Positions 62,425 through 64,000 of a stretch of DNA of 64,000 bases are shown here, one piece after another; the stretch's first letter is position 1, and every line of letters begins with the position of its first letter. The notes under the pieces were generated by a model, which was not told the DNA's origin, searched no databases, and was given only the letters and a program-made list of their open reading frames with translations. The translations under genes were made by a program, and so were the position numbers. This stretch comes from Thalassospira indica (lineage in GTDB: Bacteria; Pseudomonadota; Alphaproteobacteria; Rhodospirillales; Thalassospiraceae): the NCBI RefSeq assembly GCF_003403095.1, contig NZ_CP031555.1, positions 620,001 through 684,000 of the forward strand, in the 5' to 3' direction.

Positions 62425-63221
62425 GCGAAGCAGCCGCCATTCAAAAGAATGCCTCGGACGAGGAGCAGGTCAAATCCGCGCGGTCGGAAACCATCCTTTA
62501 TGTCGATGGCGTGTCGGTAACCTTTGACGGGTTCCGCGCACTCAACAACCTGTCATTTTATGTCGAGCCGGGCGAACTTCGCGCCATCATCGGCCCGAAC
62601 GGGGCGGGCAAGACGACGATGATGGATATCATCACCGGCAAAACCTGGCCTGATACCGGTGATGTGCTTTTTAAAAGCGAGATCGATCTGACCAAGCTGG
62701 ACGAGGCCGAGATTGCCAATCTCGGCATTGGACGCAAGTTCCAGAAGCCGACAGTGTTTGAAAGCCATACGGTTTTCGACAACCTGCTTTTGGCGTGTTC
62801 GGGCGGGCGCGGGGTGTTTCAGGCGCTGTTCCATCGTCTTTCTGATGCGGAAAAGATCAAGATCGAAAAGACGCTGGTCACCATCATGCTTGAAGACAAG
62901 CGTGATGAGATGGCCGCCAATCTTTCGCACGGGCAGAAGCAGTGGCTGGAAATCGGCATGCTTTTGATGCAGGAACCCGAACTTCTTCTGGTCGATGAAC
63001 CGGTTGCCGGGATGACCGATTCCGAAACCGAGGAAACGGCGAAACTTTTACGGTCGATTTCCAAGGAATACTCGGTCGTGGTGGTTGAACATGACATGGA
63101 ATTCGTCCGCGATCTTGATTGCAAGGTGACTGTCCTGCACGAAGGATCGGTTCTGGCCGAAGGCCGCCTTGATCATGTGCAGAAAGACCCGCGGGTCATT
63201 GAAGTCTATCTGGGACGCTAG
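62421..63221 (+). CDS. urtD: Urea ABC transporter ATPase UrtD
   Basis: A 266-residue ATPase of the LivG type. Walker A is 'GPNGAGKTT', the signature is 'LSHGQKQWLEIGMLL' (an LSHGQ form typical of UrtD), Walker B is 'LLLVDEPVAGM', and 'VVVEHDMEFVRDL' carries the switch histidine. The first 30 residues are a polar extension. GAGGGAGGC precedes the ATG, which overlaps the urtC stop. Confidence 0.94.
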   Translation: MSEAAAIQKNASDEEQVKSARSETILYVDGVSVTFDGFRALNNLSFYVEPGELRAIIGPNGAGKTTMMDIITGKTWPDTGDVLFKSEIDLTKLDEAEIANLGIGRKFQKPTVFESHTVFDNLLLACSGGRGVFQALFHRLSDAEKIKIEKTLVTIMLEDKRDEMAANLSHGQKQWLEIGMLLMQEPELLLVDEPVAGMTDSETEETAKLLRSISKEYSVVVVEHDMEFVRDLDCKVTVLHEGSVLAEGRLDHVQKDPRVIEVYLGR

Positions 63222-63233
63222 GGAAAAACTGTC

Positions 63234-63929
63234 ATGCTTGATGTCAGCAATATTGATCTGTTCTATGGCGCGTCCCATGCGTTGCGCAAGGTGTCGCTGA
63301 GTGCTGAAACCGGCAAGGTAACCGCGGTTTTGGGCCGTAACGGGGTTGGCAAAACGTCGTTGATGCGGGCCGTGGTTGGCCAGCACCCGATAACGGAAGG
63401 CAACATCAAATGGGAAGGCAAGGATATCTCGCGCGATCCGTCATATCGTCGCTCGGCCAATGGGATCGCGATTGTCCCGCAAGGGCGCGAGATTTTCCCG
63501 CTTTTGACGGTGAAGGAAAATCTTGAGACTGGCTTTGCCGCATTGCCGCGTGCCCTGCGCCATATCCCGGATGAGATTTTCGAACTGTTCCCGGTGCTGC
63601 GCGACATGCTGGGCCGTCGCGGTGGGGATCTTTCGGGCGGGCAGCAACAGCAGTTGGCCATTGGGCGCGCACTTGTCACCCGACCACGGTTGCTGGTGCT
63701 TGATGAGCCGACCGAGGGCATTCAGCCATCGATCATCAAGGACATTCAGCGTGTCATCAAACAGCTGGCGGATCGCGGTGATATGGCGATCTTGCTGGTG
63801 GAGCAGTACTTTGAATTCGCCCATGAACTGGCCGACGAGATTGTCGTGCTGGAACGTGGCGAGGTCGTTTTGTCGGGTGCGAAGGAAACGCTCGATCGTG
63901 AAAAAGTCCGTGCCTATCTGACTGTTTGA
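63234..63929 (+). CDS. urtE: Urea ABC transporter ATPase UrtE
   Basis: A 231-residue ATPase of the LivF type. Walker A is 'GRNGVGKTSL', the signature is 'LSGGQQQQLAIGRALV', Walker B is 'LLVLDEPTEGIQ', and 'LLVEQYFEFAHELAD' has the LivF switch region (Q in place of H). It is the last transporter gene and closes urtABCDE. The 71 bases after it are AT-rich with no terminator or gene I can support. Confidence 0.95.
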   Translation: MLDVSNIDLFYGASHALRKVSLSAETGKVTAVLGRNGVGKTSLMRAVVGQHPITEGNIKWEGKDISRDPSYRRSANGIAIVPQGREIFPLLTVKENLETGFAALPRALRHIPDEIFELFPVLRDMLGRRGGDLSGGQQQQLAIGRALVTRPRLLVLDEPTEGIQPSIIKDIQRVIKQLADRGDMAILLVEQYFEFAHELADEIVVLERGEVVLSGAKETLDREKVRAYLTV

Positions 63930-64000
63930 TCGGCATTTGCCAAAATTTTGCGCAAACTTGATGCTGTCAATCGGGCCAAATACCGCCGAACTCCCTGTAT

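Overview
The window reads as chromosomal DNA of a free-living, probably marine, heterotrophic alphaproteobacterium. Mid-50s GC by eye, alphaproteobacterial gene forms (SdhCDAB order, HisN-type phosphatase, membrane-anchored cytochrome c, mesaconyl-CoA hydratase and malyl-CoA lyase) and the mix of chemotaxis, purine and urea genes fit Rhodospirillales; Thalassospira is my best guess, inferred from gene content and not tested. It holds about 63 protein genes, densely packed. I see no rRNA, tRNA, CRISPR array, prophage or complete insertion sequence.

Layout. 1-5.7 kb: DMT and LysE transporters, a DinB-like protein, a CPA1 antiporter, two tandem HisN-type phosphatases and an anchored cytochrome c. 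6-8 kb: kdsB and pheA, separated by a 261-bp element with 20-bp terminal inverted repeats. 8-13 kb: a chemoreceptor, an RGG-tailed DEAD-box helicase and a solute-binding protein followed by a 15-bp tandem repeat. 13.4-16.4 kb: thioesterase, isovaleryl-CoA dehydrogenase and thiolase behind a perfect 22-bp palindrome. 16.5-18.6 kb: an SbtA/SbtB-like/beta-carbonic anhydrase trio. 18.7-28 kb: acyl-CoA dehydrogenase, hipBA, the sigma-54 psp locus, an AAA ATPase, a secreted EndoU-like nuclease with a small partner gene, and a serine hydrolase. 28-34 kb: malyl-CoA lyase, mesaconyl-CoA hydratase and sdhCDAB.

35-64 kb is largely a nitrogen-salvage region. Guanine deaminase and XdhABC lead to urate; PuuD, UraH, UraD, PuuE, allantoicase and AllA take urate to glyoxylate and urea. 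A BMP-type ABC transporter beside them probably imports purine nucleosides or bases, and urtABCDE imports urea from a clear sigma-54 promoter. Set among these genes are a two-gene PAS/soluble chemoreceptor pair, an acetylpolyamine amidohydrolase, two LysR regulators and a Tat-exported metallo-hydrolase. Urease is not in the window.

The observations I rate most worth checking are the MITE-like element at 6829-7089, the EndoU/candidate-immunity pair at 25948-26848, the inorganic-carbon trio in an apparent heterotroph, the 22-bp palindrome before the leucine/acyl-CoA genes, and the purine-to-urea region with its candidate operators.
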